DNA of 64,000 bases from Paenibacillus_S sp043945595 (GCF_043945595.1 NZ_JBIFNP010000001.1:6138001-6202000); one strand, 5' to 3'; shown: positions 45,441 to 54,957, counted from the first letter of the stretch. Notes: generated by a model not told the origin, from the letters alone. Numbers and translations: made by a program.

Positions 45441-46232
45441 ATGAATGATACTTTGATGTTCTGGGGGACAGGCGATTCCATGGGGGTTCCGAGGGTGTAC
45501 TGCTCCTGCCTTATTTGCGAGGAAGCAAGAACGACAGGGAGCAATCGGCGCTATCGTTCCTCCGTCAGCGTGAGTTCCACAGCCGGCGAGCTGCTTATCG
45601 ACTGCGGTCCGGACTGGCGGAGCCAGATGGAGCGAATCGGCCGGCACGATCTCGATCAGGTGCTGATCACCCATGCTCACTTTGACCATATCGGCGGCCT
45701 TCCCGAATGGGCGGATGCTTGCCGCTGGCAAAAAAAGAAGGGGCTTGTGTATGCCCCAGCCGATGTTTTGCAGACATTGCGCGGCCAATTTCCGTGGCTT
45801 GAGCAACATATCCTTTACCGGGACTGCAGCGAAGGCATCCAGTGGGGGAATTGGCATATCCGCCCCTGGCGGGTGTGCCATGGCAAAAACGGCTACGCCT
45901 ATGCCTACCGTTTTGACCGTACTGCAGGCACACCGTATGCCTGGGCCTACTGCTCCGACGCCATTCAGCTTCAGGAAGAGGAAAAAGCCCCTCTATACGG
46001 GCTGAAGCTGGCCATCCTGGGGACTAATTTTTATAAGGAGGATGCTCCGCTGGCTACCCGCTCCGTGTATGATATGACGGAGGCTTTGCAGCTGATTGAG
46101 GAAACGGCGCCGGAACGCGCTATTTTCACTCATATGTCCCACGGAGTGGACATTCGTTCGGACAGGAACGGCTACAGCCTTCCTGCAGCCGTTACCTTGG
46201 CGGAGACCGGAATGAAGGTCGAGCTAACCTGA
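45441..46232 (+). CDS. MBL-fold metal-dependent hydrolase (PhnP-like)
   Basis: A 263-residue metallo-beta-lactamase-fold protein: LMFWGTGDSMGVPRVYCSCL with a PhnP-like Cys pair, ITHAHFDHIGGL (HxHxDH metal motif), and IFTHMSHGVDIR late in the protein. PhnP-type enzymes are phosphodiesterases acting on cyclic phosphates. ATG 45441 is chosen for GGAAAGGTG; the upstream in-frame GTG/ATG codons lie inside the DnaA-box region and lack sites. Confidence 0.85.
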   Translation: MNDTLMFWGTGDSMGVPRVYCSCLICEEARTTGSNRRYRSSVSVSSTAGELLIDCGPDWRSQMERIGRHDLDQVLITHAHFDHIGGLPEWADACRWQKKKGLVYAPADVLQTLRGQFPWLEQHILYRDCSEGIQWGNWHIRPWRVCHGKNGYAYAYRFDRTAGTPYAWAYCSDAIQLQEEEKAPLYGLKLAILGTNFYKEDAPLATRSVYDMTEALQLIEETAPERAIFTHMSHGVDIRSDRNGYSLPAAVTLAETGMKVELT

Positions 46233-46244
46233 CGCCCAGTCGGA

Positions 46245-46850
46245 TTACTCCACTTTGGCGCCGTAGGAGCGGAGAAAGGCAACCGCCTGGCCTGCATCCA
46301 TGCGGGCTCCTTTTACATCGAACGATTTAAAGTTGACCCCGTCCATCACGGCCCCGCGCAGGTCCGCACCATGCAGCCTAACTCTGCTAAGCTGCGCGCG
46401 GCTGAGGTCGGCGTCCCGCAAATCGCACTTCTCCAAATTGCAATCATACAGATCCGCCTCGACGAACCTGACGCCGCGCATCGACTGCTTGGACAGGTTC
46501 GCCTGTCTCAAGCTGGTGTACGACCAGTCTCCTTTTTCAATCGTAACCCCATCCATCGACGCTTCCGTAAAGTCGGAGCCGACCATCTTGCATTCCTCGA
46601 ACTTCGCCACAAACAGATTGGCGCCTTGGAACCGGCAGTTCGTAAAAGCTGAACGGTTATGTACGGATGCGTTCATAAGCGCCCCCGAAAAATCGCATTC
46701 AATAAATTGACAGCCCATCGTCCATGCTTCCTCCAGACGGGCTCCCCGAAACCGGCAGCGTGTAAATACACAATTGCGAAGCTCCCCGTCCCTTAAATCC
46801 TTATGGCTGAAATCGACTTCCGAATACTGTTGATCCACGTATTGATACAT
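46245..46850 (-). CDS. Pentapeptide-repeat protein (Qnr-like right-handed helix)
   Basis: A 201-residue protein built of A(D/N)LXX pentads from about residue 15: CVFTRCRFRGARLEEAW, CDLRDADLSRAQLSRVRLHG, ADLRGAVMDGVNFKSF. It would fold into a quadrilateral beta helix that can mimic DNA. Chromosomal relatives include Qnr-type gyrase protectors, but no resistance function can be inferred from sequence alone. ATG 46850 has AAGGAG ten bases upstream; a longer frame to 46958 has no site. Confidence 0.85.
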   Translation of the reverse strand: MYQYVDQQYSEVDFSHKDLRDGELRNCVFTRCRFRGARLEEAWTMGCQFIECDFSGALMNASVHNRSAFTNCRFQGANLFVAKFEECKMVGSDFTEASMDGVTIEKGDWSYTSLRQANLSKQSMRGVRFVEADLYDCNLEKCDLRDADLSRAQLSRVRLHGADLRGAVMDGVNFKSFDVKGARMDAGQAVAFLRSYGAKVE

Positions 46851-47167
46851 GATGCTACAGCTCCTTCTTCTTCCCGTTCGTCTCGTCATGCTATCAGCCT
46901 CTGTTAGCTGCGTTAACTGCCTAGGCCGATGTATATCTCCTTTTATTATGAGCCTCATCCGACTGGAACTGCAAGCCGTATGATGAATATGGTAAAGTTA
47001 TGGACCATTGGGAAAGCTACTCTCCAAACGCGCTCGTATTTGATTAGGCCCAGCCTAGAGGCTGGCGGGTGCTAACAGCTTGATCGCACCTCGCAGATAC
47101 CTGCATGGGGCTACACCATAATGTCTCTATACAGAAAGCAGCAGGAGATTCGAGAAATGTTTCTCAG

Positions 47168-47319
47168 GCATCGTCTCTTTAGATCATGAGCATGCCTCTG
47201 TGGCGGCATCGTCTCTATAGACCGTGAGCATTGCCTCTGTGCTGGCAATGTCTCCTGACCGTGAGCATTGCCTCTGTGTCGGCATCGTCTCTATAGACCG
47301 TGAGCATCGCCTCTGCCGG
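47168..47319. repeat. Four tandem 37-39 bp repeats able to form hairpins
   Basis: Units start at 47168, 47205, 47244 and 47281, with a core GGCATCGTCTCTATAGACCG followed by TGAGCATTGCCTCTGTG. Between units, GAGCATTGCC can pair with GGCAATGTCTC across TCTGTGCT. Unit 3 is slightly shorter. They lie upstream of the ArsR promoter. Confidence 0.8.
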
Positions 47320-47362
47320 TGTCGTCAGCTTGACCGAGAATAAAAATTCAGCATCCGACTCA

Positions 47363-47413
47363 TTGACAACATAAGACATTACGGATTAATATATGAACAT
47401 ATACTCATATATT
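47363..47413 (+). promoter_or_regulatory. Promoter and CzrA/SmtB-type operator
   Basis: The -35 TTGACA (47363-47368) and a -10 near 47386-47392 (TTAATAT) overlap a perfect dyad AATATATGA / TCATATATT (47388-47396 and 47405-47413, 8-base centre). AT-rich dyads with ATGA/TCAT halves are typical ArsR/SmtB operators. It controls the repressor gene and probably the ATPase. Confidence 0.7.
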
Positions 47414-47437
47414 CATAAGGATGGAGGTTTCATTCCG

Positions 47438-47770
47438 ATGGAATCGAACGATTTTCCGCAGCCCCCCGATACCAGCGTACGATCGCTGGATGAGGAATCG
47501 CTGTTTATGGTTTCCCAAACCTTCAAGGCGTTATCGGATACAACCCGGATACGCATTTTATTTTTATTATCGCAAAAAGAATGCTCCGTCAATGAGATCG
47601 CCGAAGAATTGTCGCTTCTGCAATCGACCGTCTCGCATCAGCTTCGGTTTCTTAAGAACCTGCGCCTGGTTAAGTTCCGCCGCGCTGGCACAACGCTTTA
47701 TTACTCGCATGACGACGAGCATGTAATGGATTTATTGACCCAGGCGATTCATCACGCCAACCATGATTAG
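47438..47770 (+). CDS. CzrA-like zinc/cobalt-responsive ArsR repressor
   Basis: A 110-residue winged-helix repressor: FKALSDTTRIRILFLLSQKE, then SVNEIAEELSLLQSTVSHQL as the recognition region. The last helix has the CzrA alpha-5 metal site in exact spacing: Asp, His two later, His eleven after that and His three further (DDEHVMDLLTQAIHHANHD). There is no alpha-3 CXC site, so Zn or Co is expected, not As or Cd. ATG 47438 is chosen for GGAGG nine bases upstream. The ATPase gene follows 75 bases later. Confidence 0.88.
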   Translation: MESNDFPQPPDTSVRSLDEESLFMVSQTFKALSDTTRIRILFLLSQKECSVNEIAEELSLLQSTVSHQLRFLKNLRLVKFRRAGTTLYYSHDDEHVMDLLTQAIHHANHD

Positions 47771-47845
47771 CTTAAGCTTTTACGAACCGCATTAACGTAC
47801 CCTTGCCGTTCCATCGTTAGGCAGGCCGGGAAAGAGGAGAGGCAT

Positions 47846-50431
47846 ATGCAGGAATACCGCGTGAAAGGACTGAGCTGCGCCAATTGTACCCGTGAGCTGG
47901 AAGAGCAGATTCAGAAGCTCGAGCACGGGGAGAACGCAACCTTAAGCTATAACAGCGGAAAGCTTCGGGTCGATTCGAGAGTACCGCTTTCCCATATCCG
48001 GGATATTCTGAAAGGGGACGGGGCCTACATCGCTTCCCCTCCAGCCAAAATCCGCCGTGCGTCAAGCGATCAGGGAGAGCGTGCCGGACAGCAGAACAAC
48101 CCGGAAGTGGCAGCCGGGCTGGAACAGCCGATAGGCGGAACCGGCCTCGCCTTCCGTTCGCCGTCTGCCACAGACAAGAGGCCGCTAATGGCACATTCCC
48201 ATGAGACGCATGAAGAAGAAAGTCATTCTCATCATGGTCATGAGTCGCAAGCCCTGCACACAGCTAATCAGCATGGCCAGGAGAATCGTGGTGTGCAGGG
48301 CACCGCCGCGCCTCATGCCGATCACGATGACGTTAATGCAAGGCATACTCCTAGTCACCATGGTCCTGACGATCATGCTGGCCACACTCACAGTCATCAC
48401 GGTCCTGACGACCATTCCGGGCATACTCACAGTCATCATGGCCATGGCGATCATGCTGAGCACACTCACAGTCACCATGGCTCTGACGATTCTATGCATG
48501 AGCACGGTCATGCGGATGACGGTCACGGTCATGACCATGACCATGAGCACGGAGGTGCTGGCCAGACCCGGCAGCTGATCTTCTCTGCCGTGCTGTATGC
48601 AACGGCCCTGCTGCTGCAGGATCGGGTGCCTGTGCCCATCAGCATTATTCTCTATTTGGCAGCGATCGCCTTAAGCGGCTACAGTACGTTTATCAAGGGC
48701 TTAAAACGGCTGGTAAAGCTGCAATTTAATATGGATACGCTGATGACTGTCGCGCTGCTTGGCGCCATTGGCATCGGAGAGTGGAAGGAAGCGACGCTCG
48801 TCGCGATCCTGTTCGGCATTAATGAAAAGCTTGAGGGCATGGGCATGGAAAAAGCCCGCAAAAGCATGGAAACCTTGCTCCAGGTCGCACCGAAGCAGGC
48901 AATTCTTCTGGAGGGCGGCAGGGAAGCCGTTGTTCCTATCGAGTCGCTTCAGGCCGGAGATCTGGTATTGGTACGCGCCGGAGAAAAAATTCCTTCCGAC
49001 GGCCTCGTCGCCGAAGGCTCCTCTTCCGTCAATGAAGCTGCGATTACAGGCGAATCCCTGCCCATCGGTAAAACGACGGGGGATCCGGTATTTGGAGGAA
49101 GCATCAACCAGGACGGGATTTTAAAGATACGGATCGAGAAGGCATATGAGGATTCCTCCCTGGCCCGCATTCTGCACCTTGTACAGGAAGCCCAGGAAAC
49201 GAAAACGCCGACGGAGCTTTTTATTAACCGGTTCGCTAAATATTATACGCCCGCCATCATGATCATCGCCTTGCTTGTTGTCGTTATTCCGCCTTTGTTA
49301 TTTCATGGGGATTGGATGCATTGGTTTTATCAAGGGCTCGCCGTCCTCATCGTAGGCTGCCCCTGCGCCCTGATTCTAGCCTCTCCCATTGCCATCGTTG
49401 CCGGAATCACACGCAATGCCCGTCAAGGGATTCTGATCAAGGGCGGTGTCTTTCTGGAGCAGCTCGGACGCATCGATACGTTAGCGTTCGATAAAACCGG
49501 GACGCTGACACTCGGCGAGCCTCATGTTGAGCGGACTGCCATATATGCTGATGATAAGGAACTGTTTTACCGGGTGGCCGGCGCAATTGAACAATCGTCT
49601 ACACATCCGCTCGCGAAAGCGATCCGAAAGGAGCTGGCGCTCAAAGGACTTCCAGCGGAAGCGGCACTGCCGGCGCAGGACATCGTCGCCGCCTCGGGAC
49701 GCGGAATCGAAGCCGTTATCGGCGGCAAGCGGTATTGGCTTGGCAATGAAGCCCATTTGGAGCATCTCATCCTGCCGCAAGCCGTTCGCAGCGACGTGGA
49801 GCAGTTCAAAGCCGACGGCCTGACGCTCGTGCTCGTTGCCGACAGCGAAGCCGTGCTTGGCGTATTCGGCATCGCCGATGAAATCCGTCCCGAGAGCCGC
49901 TCTGTTATCGCGGCTCTGCATGCGAGCGGCCGCATTCGCCGCACGGTCATGCTCACAGGCGACCACCCGCAGACCGCGGAGAAGGTTGCCCGGGCCGTAG
50001 GGGTCACCTCCTACTTCGGAGGCCTGCTTCCGCAAGATAAGGTCGCCAAGATACGCGGGCTGATGCAGGAAGGACGCGTCGCCATGATCGGCGACGGGAT
50101 CAACGATGCGCCCGCTCTGGCGGCAGCCGAGCTCGGCATCGCCATGGGCAAGGGCACCGACAGCGCCATTGAAACGGCGGACATCGTGCTGATGCAGGAC
50201 CATCTGGGCAAGCTGCCCGAAGCCATCCGGATCGCCCGCCGGGTAAACCGGACGATCCGTTGGAATCTCGGCATCGCCATGGGCCTGAAGCTGGCCGCGC
50301 TGCTGCTCACCATCCCCGGCTTGCTGACGCTCTGGTTCGCCATCCTGTCGGATATGGGCGCGACGATTTTAATTACTTTAATCAGCTTGACGCTGCTTAT
50401 CGAGCGTAAAGCACCGGAAGTCCAGGTGTAA
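47846..50431 (+). CDS. P1B-type heavy-metal (Zn/Cd/Co) exporting ATPase with long His-rich linker
   Basis: An 861-residue ATPase. It has an N-terminal metal-binding domain with CANC (residues 10-13), then a linker of about 170 residues very rich in His and Asp, with near-repeats such as HTHSHHGPDDHSG. The membrane core has GCPCALILASP (CPC translocation motif), the phosphorylation site DKTGTLT, HP in SSTHPLAKA, and GDGINDAPALA. The core pattern is the Zn/Cd/Pb class. The CzrA-like neighbour fits zinc or cobalt efflux. AGAGGAGAGG precedes the ATG. Confidence 0.93.
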   Translation: MQEYRVKGLSCANCTRELEEQIQKLEHGENATLSYNSGKLRVDSRVPLSHIRDILKGDGAYIASPPAKIRRASSDQGERAGQQNNPEVAAGLEQPIGGTGLAFRSPSATDKRPLMAHSHETHEEESHSHHGHESQALHTANQHGQENRGVQGTAAPHADHDDVNARHTPSHHGPDDHAGHTHSHHGPDDHSGHTHSHHGHGDHAEHTHSHHGSDDSMHEHGHADDGHGHDHDHEHGGAGQTRQLIFSAVLYATALLLQDRVPVPISIILYLAAIALSGYSTFIKGLKRLVKLQFNMDTLMTVALLGAIGIGEWKEATLVAILFGINEKLEGMGMEKARKSMETLLQVAPKQAILLEGGREAVVPIESLQAGDLVLVRAGEKIPSDGLVAEGSSSVNEAAITGESLPIGKTTGDPVFGGSINQDGILKIRIEKAYEDSSLARILHLVQEAQETKTPTELFINRFAKYYTPAIMIIALLVVVIPPLLFHGDWMHWFYQGLAVLIVGCPCALILASPIAIVAGITRNARQGILIKGGVFLEQLGRIDTLAFDKTGTLTLGEPHVERTAIYADDKELFYRVAGAIEQSSTHPLAKAIRKELALKGLPAEAALPAQDIVAASGRGIEAVIGGKRYWLGNEAHLEHLILPQAVRSDVEQFKADGLTLVLVADSEAVLGVFGIADEIRPESRSVIAALHASGRIRRTVMLTGDHPQTAEKVARAVGVTSYFGGLLPQDKVAKIRGLMQEGRVAMIGDGINDAPALAAAELGIAMGKGTDSAIETADIVLMQDHLGKLPEAIRIARRVNRTIRWNLGIAMGLKLAALLLTIPGLLTLWFAILSDMGATILITLISLTLLIERKAPEVQV

Positions 50432-50456
50432 CCTACCTGCCTCCCAACAGCCAGCT

Positions 50457-50500
50457 AAGCCCTCCCGCTTTTTATCAGTGGGAGGGCTTAGTTATTTTAT
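50457..50500. terminator. Bidirectional terminator between convergent genes
   Basis: Stem AAGCCCTCCC / GGGAGGGCTT followed on the plus strand by TAGTTATTTTAT. Confidence 0.8.
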
Positions 50501-50506
50501 ATGGAA

Positions 50507-51385
50507 TTAGTTAGCTGCCTGTGGCAGATGCTCTCCACGCTGCTGCTCCATCTGTGCCTTCAGTTCGTCCACAGTGATCCCTTTCTCTGCAGCTGCCGCC
50601 TCCAGCTTCGCTTGACGCTCCTGCTCCATCTGTGCCTCCAACTCATCCACAGTGATCCCTTTCTCTGCAGCCGCTGCCTCCAGCTTCGCTTGGCGCTCCT
50701 GCTCCATTTGCGCCTTCAGCTCATCCACCGTTATGCCTTTCTCCGCGGCCAGCTGTTCCAGATTCATACCGCCCTTTCTTCCGTCTTCTCCTTTCCCGCG
50801 CTGCTGCTCCATCTGCGCCTTCAACTCATCCACAGTGATCCCTTTCTCAGCTGCGGCTGCCTCCAGCTTCGCTTGACGCTCTTGTTCCATCTGCGCCTTC
50901 AGCTCGTCCACCGTAATGCCTTTCTCCGCGGCCAGCTGTTCCAGATTCGTACCGCCCTTTCTTCCGTCCTCTCCTTTTCCACGCTGCTGCTCCATCTGTG
51001 CCTTCAACTCATCCACAGTGATCCCTTTCTCAGCTGCGGCTGCCTCCAGCTTCGCTTGACGCTCTTGTTCCATCTGCGCCTTCAGCTCGTCCACCGTAAT
51101 GCCTTTCTCCGCGGCCAGCTTCTCCAGACTGAAGTCATCGCGGGTTCTTCCTTCGTTTCCTCGTCCTTGCTTCATCTGAGCCTTCAGCTCATCCGTCGTT
51201 ACGCCTTTGCTAGCCGCAAGCTGGGTCAGATCGAAATTACCGCCTTTTTTTCCAGTCAAATACTTTGCCTGTCCCTGGCTCGGGTTAGCTATCGTCGGTA
51301 CTTCCGCTGCAAAAGCAGAACCCATCGCACTAAATACGAACACCGCTCCTAAAGTGGCTGCAACTACTTTTTTATTCATTTTCAT
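50507..51385 (-). CDS. Exported protein of eight ~21-residue DUF2680-like repeats
   Basis: A 292-residue protein: signal peptide (KKVVAATLGAVFVFSAMGSA, cleaved near AFAAE), then eight copies of a unit like AAEKGITVDELKAQMEQ. The units alternate between QERQAKLEA and QQRGKGEDGRKGG spacers, so a ~65-residue superunit is duplicated almost perfectly at DNA level (about 195 bases). Each unit resembles the short helical DUF2680/YckD motif. ATG 51385 has GGGAGG eight bases upstream, chosen over TTG 51391. Function unknown; possibly a cell-wall or surface polymer. Repeat number may vary between strains. Confidence 0.75.
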   Translation of the reverse strand: MKMNKKVVAATLGAVFVFSAMGSAFAAEVPTIANPSQGQAKYLTGKKGGNFDLTQLAASKGVTTDELKAQMKQGRGNEGRTRDDFSLEKLAAEKGITVDELKAQMEQERQAKLEAAAAEKGITVDELKAQMEQQRGKGEDGRKGGTNLEQLAAEKGITVDELKAQMEQERQAKLEAAAAEKGITVDELKAQMEQQRGKGEDGRKGGMNLEQLAAEKGITVDELKAQMEQERQAKLEAAAAEKGITVDELEAQMEQERQAKLEAAAAEKGITVDELKAQMEQQRGEHLPQAAN

Positions 51386-51604
51386 ATTCAATTCCTCCCA
51401 AGCTTGTTTTCATTTGTGTGTGTTCCTTACCTACAACCTTATCCTAAAACATCCAGCTGAATTGCCCCTGAATGACAACTGTAAGCTTTCTTAAAAAGAC
51501 ATTCAGTTTCCACTCCCAAGGAATCATATTCACGCCACCCATTTTATGGTAGGATGAAAAAACAAAGTTATCCTAACGATGCTCACAGTAAGGAGTGATA
51601 GCTT

Positions 51605-52132
51605 GTGCAATGGAACAAAGTGGCCGTTATCGGTTCTCCGGGCTCAGGTAAATCTACCTTCTCCCAACAGCTGGGACGGCAGGTCAGACTCCCCGTCTAC
51701 CACTTGGACGCCCTTTACTGGAAACCAGGGTGGGTCCCGACGCCAAAGGAAGCGTGGGATGCGTTTCAGCACCAGCTTGTACAGCAAAAGCAATGGATTA
51801 TTGACGGGCATTATGCCAGAACGCTGGACATTCGGCTGGAAGCAGCGGATACGGTCATTTGGCTTGATATGCCCACCTCTCTGTGTCTATATCGCGCTAT
51901 AAAACGAACGCTCTTTTACCGCGGCAAAAGCAGGCCCGATTTAACCGAGGGATGCCCCGAGCGGTTCCAGCTGCAATTTCTTCAGTGGATTTGGCATTTT
52001 CGTCACAAACAGCGCCCTGCCCTGCTGCGCCGGCTTGCCGCACTGGATGGCTCCAAAACCGTCCTCGTTCTGCGGGTCCCTCGCGAAGTCGAGCATTTTA
52101 TACAGAAGCTTCCCTCCGCTCAAACTCACTAA
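51605..52132 (+). CDS. P-loop kinase, FlaR/adenylate-kinase-like
   Basis: A 175-residue P-loop NTPase: VAVIGSPGSGKSTFSQQLG (Walker A), HLDALYWKPGWVPTP (typical of the FlaR/topology-modulation group), IIDGHYARTL, and VIWLDMPTSLCLYRAIKR (Walker B and a lid Arg). These are small nucleotide kinase-like proteins of uncertain substrate. The start is GTG at 51605 with AAGGAG ten bases upstream. Confidence 0.85.
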   Translation: MQWNKVAVIGSPGSGKSTFSQQLGRQVRLPVYHLDALYWKPGWVPTPKEAWDAFQHQLVQQKQWIIDGHYARTLDIRLEAADTVIWLDMPTSLCLYRAIKRTLFYRGKSRPDLTEGCPERFQLQFLQWIWHFRHKQRPALLRRLAALDGSKTVLVLRVPREVEHFIQKLPSAQTH

Positions 52133-52402
52133 ATCCGAGAACGATCCGTCCCTCACGACCGTCTTTTCCACAACATGCACACAAAAGCTGTCCAACACCT
52201 GCATCGCAATCAGGCATCATGCGTATGTGAACAAGTCATATTTTCACTGTTCGATGTCCCCATGAGGATAAGTCAAAAGAAGAACCGCGCCCATTTATCC
52301 TGTTGATAAGAAACAGCGGCAGTTTAAACGGAAAGAACCGCCCAGCAGATCCGGACAAGCAGATTAAATGAGTAATTGTGAAAAAAGAGGAGGCTCAATA
52401 TA

Positions 52403-53089
52403 ATGAAAGCCGTATGTTTTGATCTGTTTGAAACGTTAATCACTGAATATGAAGGAGGGCGCCGCAAAGCCCCACGATTATCGGTGCTGGACGAAGGCTG
52501 GGGAGTAAGTCTGCCGGAATATAACGAGGCCTGGAGCGCACGCGTGAAGCAGAGGATGGACGGGACCTTCGAGGATTTTCCTGCTGTGCTCCGCGACATA
52601 TGGGCCAGCAAGGGCAAAACATTGGACGAGAAGCATATCCAAACCATGTATCAGGCTCGGCTGAATGCCAAAGCGTTGGCCTATCAACCAATTAATCCGG
52701 AAATACTTTATCTGCTTAAACAATTGAAAAGCCGCGGTTACCGTCTAGGTCTCATCAGCAATTGTACGGAGGAGGAGGTACAGGCGTGGAGCTCCTGTCC
52801 GCTGTCCCCCTACTTTGACGCAGTTCTATTTTCTTATCAGCAAGGATGCGCTAAACCGGAGCCTCTCCTCTACAAGCAGGCCTGTATACAGCTGAACGTT
52901 GCCCCGGAGGAAGCCGTTTTCGTTGGTGACGGCGGTTCTCAGGAGCTGGAAGGAGCCTCTCTGGCCGGACTTCTCCCCTATCATGCGGTTTGGTTTCTCC
53001 CTTCCCGTTATTGGGATCGAGTCACCGGGTTCCCAAAACTGCAGCGTCCCCATGAGCTGTTAAACCATTTGCTCCCCGATGGATGGTGA
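52403..53089 (+). CDS. HAD-superfamily hydrolase
   Basis: A 228-residue HAD phosphatase: motif I FDLFETLIT (nucleophile Asp), motif II ISNCTEEEV, motif III Lys in CAKPEPLLYKQA and motif IV VGDGGSQELEGA. A helical cap lies between motifs I and II. The substrate is unknown. GAGGAGG precedes the ATG. Confidence 0.88.
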   Translation: MKAVCFDLFETLITEYEGGRRKAPRLSVLDEGWGVSLPEYNEAWSARVKQRMDGTFEDFPAVLRDIWASKGKTLDEKHIQTMYQARLNAKALAYQPINPEILYLLKQLKSRGYRLGLISNCTEEEVQAWSSCPLSPYFDAVLFSYQQGCAKPEPLLYKQACIQLNVAPEEAVFVGDGGSQELEGASLAGLLPYHAVWFLPSRYWDRVTGFPKLQRPHELLNHLLPDGW

Positions 53090-53590
53090 GATTTTGTATA
53101 GCCTTGGCGCAACGGCGCAAGATACCCGATGGTGCACCGTCGACGCTCCTTATACCGATAATCGACATACAAATTCATGCTGCCTGAACGGAAAAGCGTA
53201 CCTGACAAATACTGCCTCTCGGCCCCGGGAGCCGTTAGAGCTGTATATGCAAAATTAGACTGGCTTCACAGACAGCCCGTCGTCCCGAAGAAATTGTATT
53301 TCATTAAAGGTACAGGCTGCCCGAATTGGGCATAAACCGGCTTCTTTACTCTGACATGCTTGAACACCTGCTGTGTTCATCTTGATAACTTCTGTTCGGG
53401 GTGTGTAACATCATCGGCTGCGATAGGATAACATGGCTGACTAACTGCATATAACCGGGCTGCCGTAGAAAACAATAACATATAAGGGGCGATATGACGT
53501 CCAGAGCTCGCTTGTTTCTACCGTGGTGACTATACTTAGATCATTCGGATGCAATCCGACGCCTAACTTATAAGAAAGAGGATATTCATC
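53090..53590. other. Intergenic region upstream of ktrB
   Basis: 501 bases without a recognisable gene. There are small hairpins, such as GCCCGAATTGGGC near 53311-53323, and ordinary mixed-composition DNA. K+ transporter genes often have ydaO-type riboswitches here, but the ydaO conserved blocks are not present. Confidence 0.4.
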
Positions 53591-54951
53591 ATGCGAAAGA
53601 AGTCTAAGGCGCGCTTGTCCGCGGCTAGATGGATCGTTATTTTTTATTTTTCAGCGATCCTGCTCATTACTGTATTGCTAATGCTTCCGATCAGCGTAAA
53701 GCCCGGAGCTCGCATATCTTGGATCGACGGCTTTTTTACAGCTGCCAGCACTGTAAGCGTAACCGGCTTGACTACCGTGAGCACTGCAGACACATTCAGC
53801 CGATTCGGCGCAGTAGTTCTTATGATAGGGTTCCAATTGGGCGGGTTAGGGATTATGGCGATGGGCAGTTTTTATTGGCTTTTGATGGGACAGTCTATCG
53901 GCTTATGGCAAAGAAAACTGCTGATGATCGACCAAAATCGGTATAATTTATCCGGCATTGTTTATTTAATCCGAATCATAATAGGCCTGACACTGCTCAT
54001 GGAAGGGTTAAGCGGAGTGATATTCGGCATTTATTTTTATTTGGATGGCAAGGCTGCCACCCTAGGCTCAGCGTTTTACTACGGTTTATTTCATTCCGTC
54101 TCTTCATATACCAATGCCGGATTTGATTTATTCGGAAATTCCATGCTGGATTTCTCCCAAAATTATGCCGTACAGACGCTAACTATGGTATTGATCGTAC
54201 TTGGAGGAATCGGATTTCCCGTACTGGTGGAGTTTCTTACTTTTCTTAAGCAATATAAGCAGAAGCCCCGATTTCGTTTTTCCTTGTACACCAAAGTCAC
54301 TACCGTCACCTTCGGTTGTCTGCTAGTCGCCGGTATGCTTGGACTCTTGGGATTGGAGGCTAATCATGCCTTTGCCGATCAAAGCTGGCATGATGCCTTG
54401 TTCTCTTCTTTATTTGCCTCTGTCTCCGCACGGAGCGCGGGGCTCGCAACCTTTGATTTCGCCGGGCTTACCGAAGCCAGCAAGCTGCTTCTTGCCCTGC
54501 TGATGTTTATTGGAGCGAGTCCTTCCAGTATGGGAGGAGGAGTTCGTACGACGACGGTTGCGGTAATCGTATTATCCGTTATTACTTTTGCCCGCGGCGG
54601 AACGGAGATAAGGGTGTTCAAAAGCTGCCCGTTCGTCAGGATGATATGTTCCGCTGCTTTATATTCTGTACAACTGCGGCCGCTTTGGTCTTACTAGGCA
54701 CGTTCGCCATTTTAACGGCCGAAGGGCACCGCTTTGATCTAGTATCCGTACTATTCGAAATTTGCTCGGCATTCGGTACATGCGGACTTAGTAGCGGCAT
54801 AACCAGCGAGCTTTCCACTCCAAGTAAACTGACCCTTATCATCCTCATGTTTATTGGCCGCATCGGCATGCTCCTCTTCCTGACCTCCATCATGTCGGGC
54901 AAGCCTCAAGCAGAGATTCGTTATCCGGAAGAACGTTTAATTATAGGTTAA
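53591..54951 (+). pseudogene. ktrB: KtrB-family K+ channel subunit, one frameshift
   Basis: A Ktr/Trk potassium uptake protein, about 453 residues when joined. Four pore-loop motifs are present in order: STVSVTGLTT, VSSYTNAGFDLF, SARSAGLATFDF and, after the break, SAFGTCGLSSGITSEL. One base missing in the AAAA run at 54620-54623 shifts the frame (TTC AAA AAG CTG expected). AAGAGG precedes ATG 53591. It would import K+ with a KtrA-type regulatory subunit, not seen here. A real pseudogene or a sequencing error. Confidence 0.85.
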
Positions 54952-54957
54952 AAAACA

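Larger units (their letters stand above)
46851..47437. other. Long intergenic region between the pentapeptide and ArsR genes
   Basis: 587 bases without a gene. They hold the pentapeptide gene's upstream region, four tandem hairpin-forming repeats (47168-47319), and the promoter and dyad operator of the ArsR-ATPase operon (47363-47413). Confidence 0.5.

Noticed and set aside
45240..45881. 213-residue minus-strand frame opposite the MBL-fold gene
   Set aside because: It runs antisense through the conserved HxHxDH region and shows no motif of its own.
48185..48578. Met/Val/Thr-rich frames over the His-rich region of the ATPase
   Set aside because: They are other-frame translations of the CAT/CAC repeats.
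53090..53590. Possible ydaO riboswitch before ktrB
   Set aside because: GGGGTG-like words occur, but the conserved blocks are absent in order.
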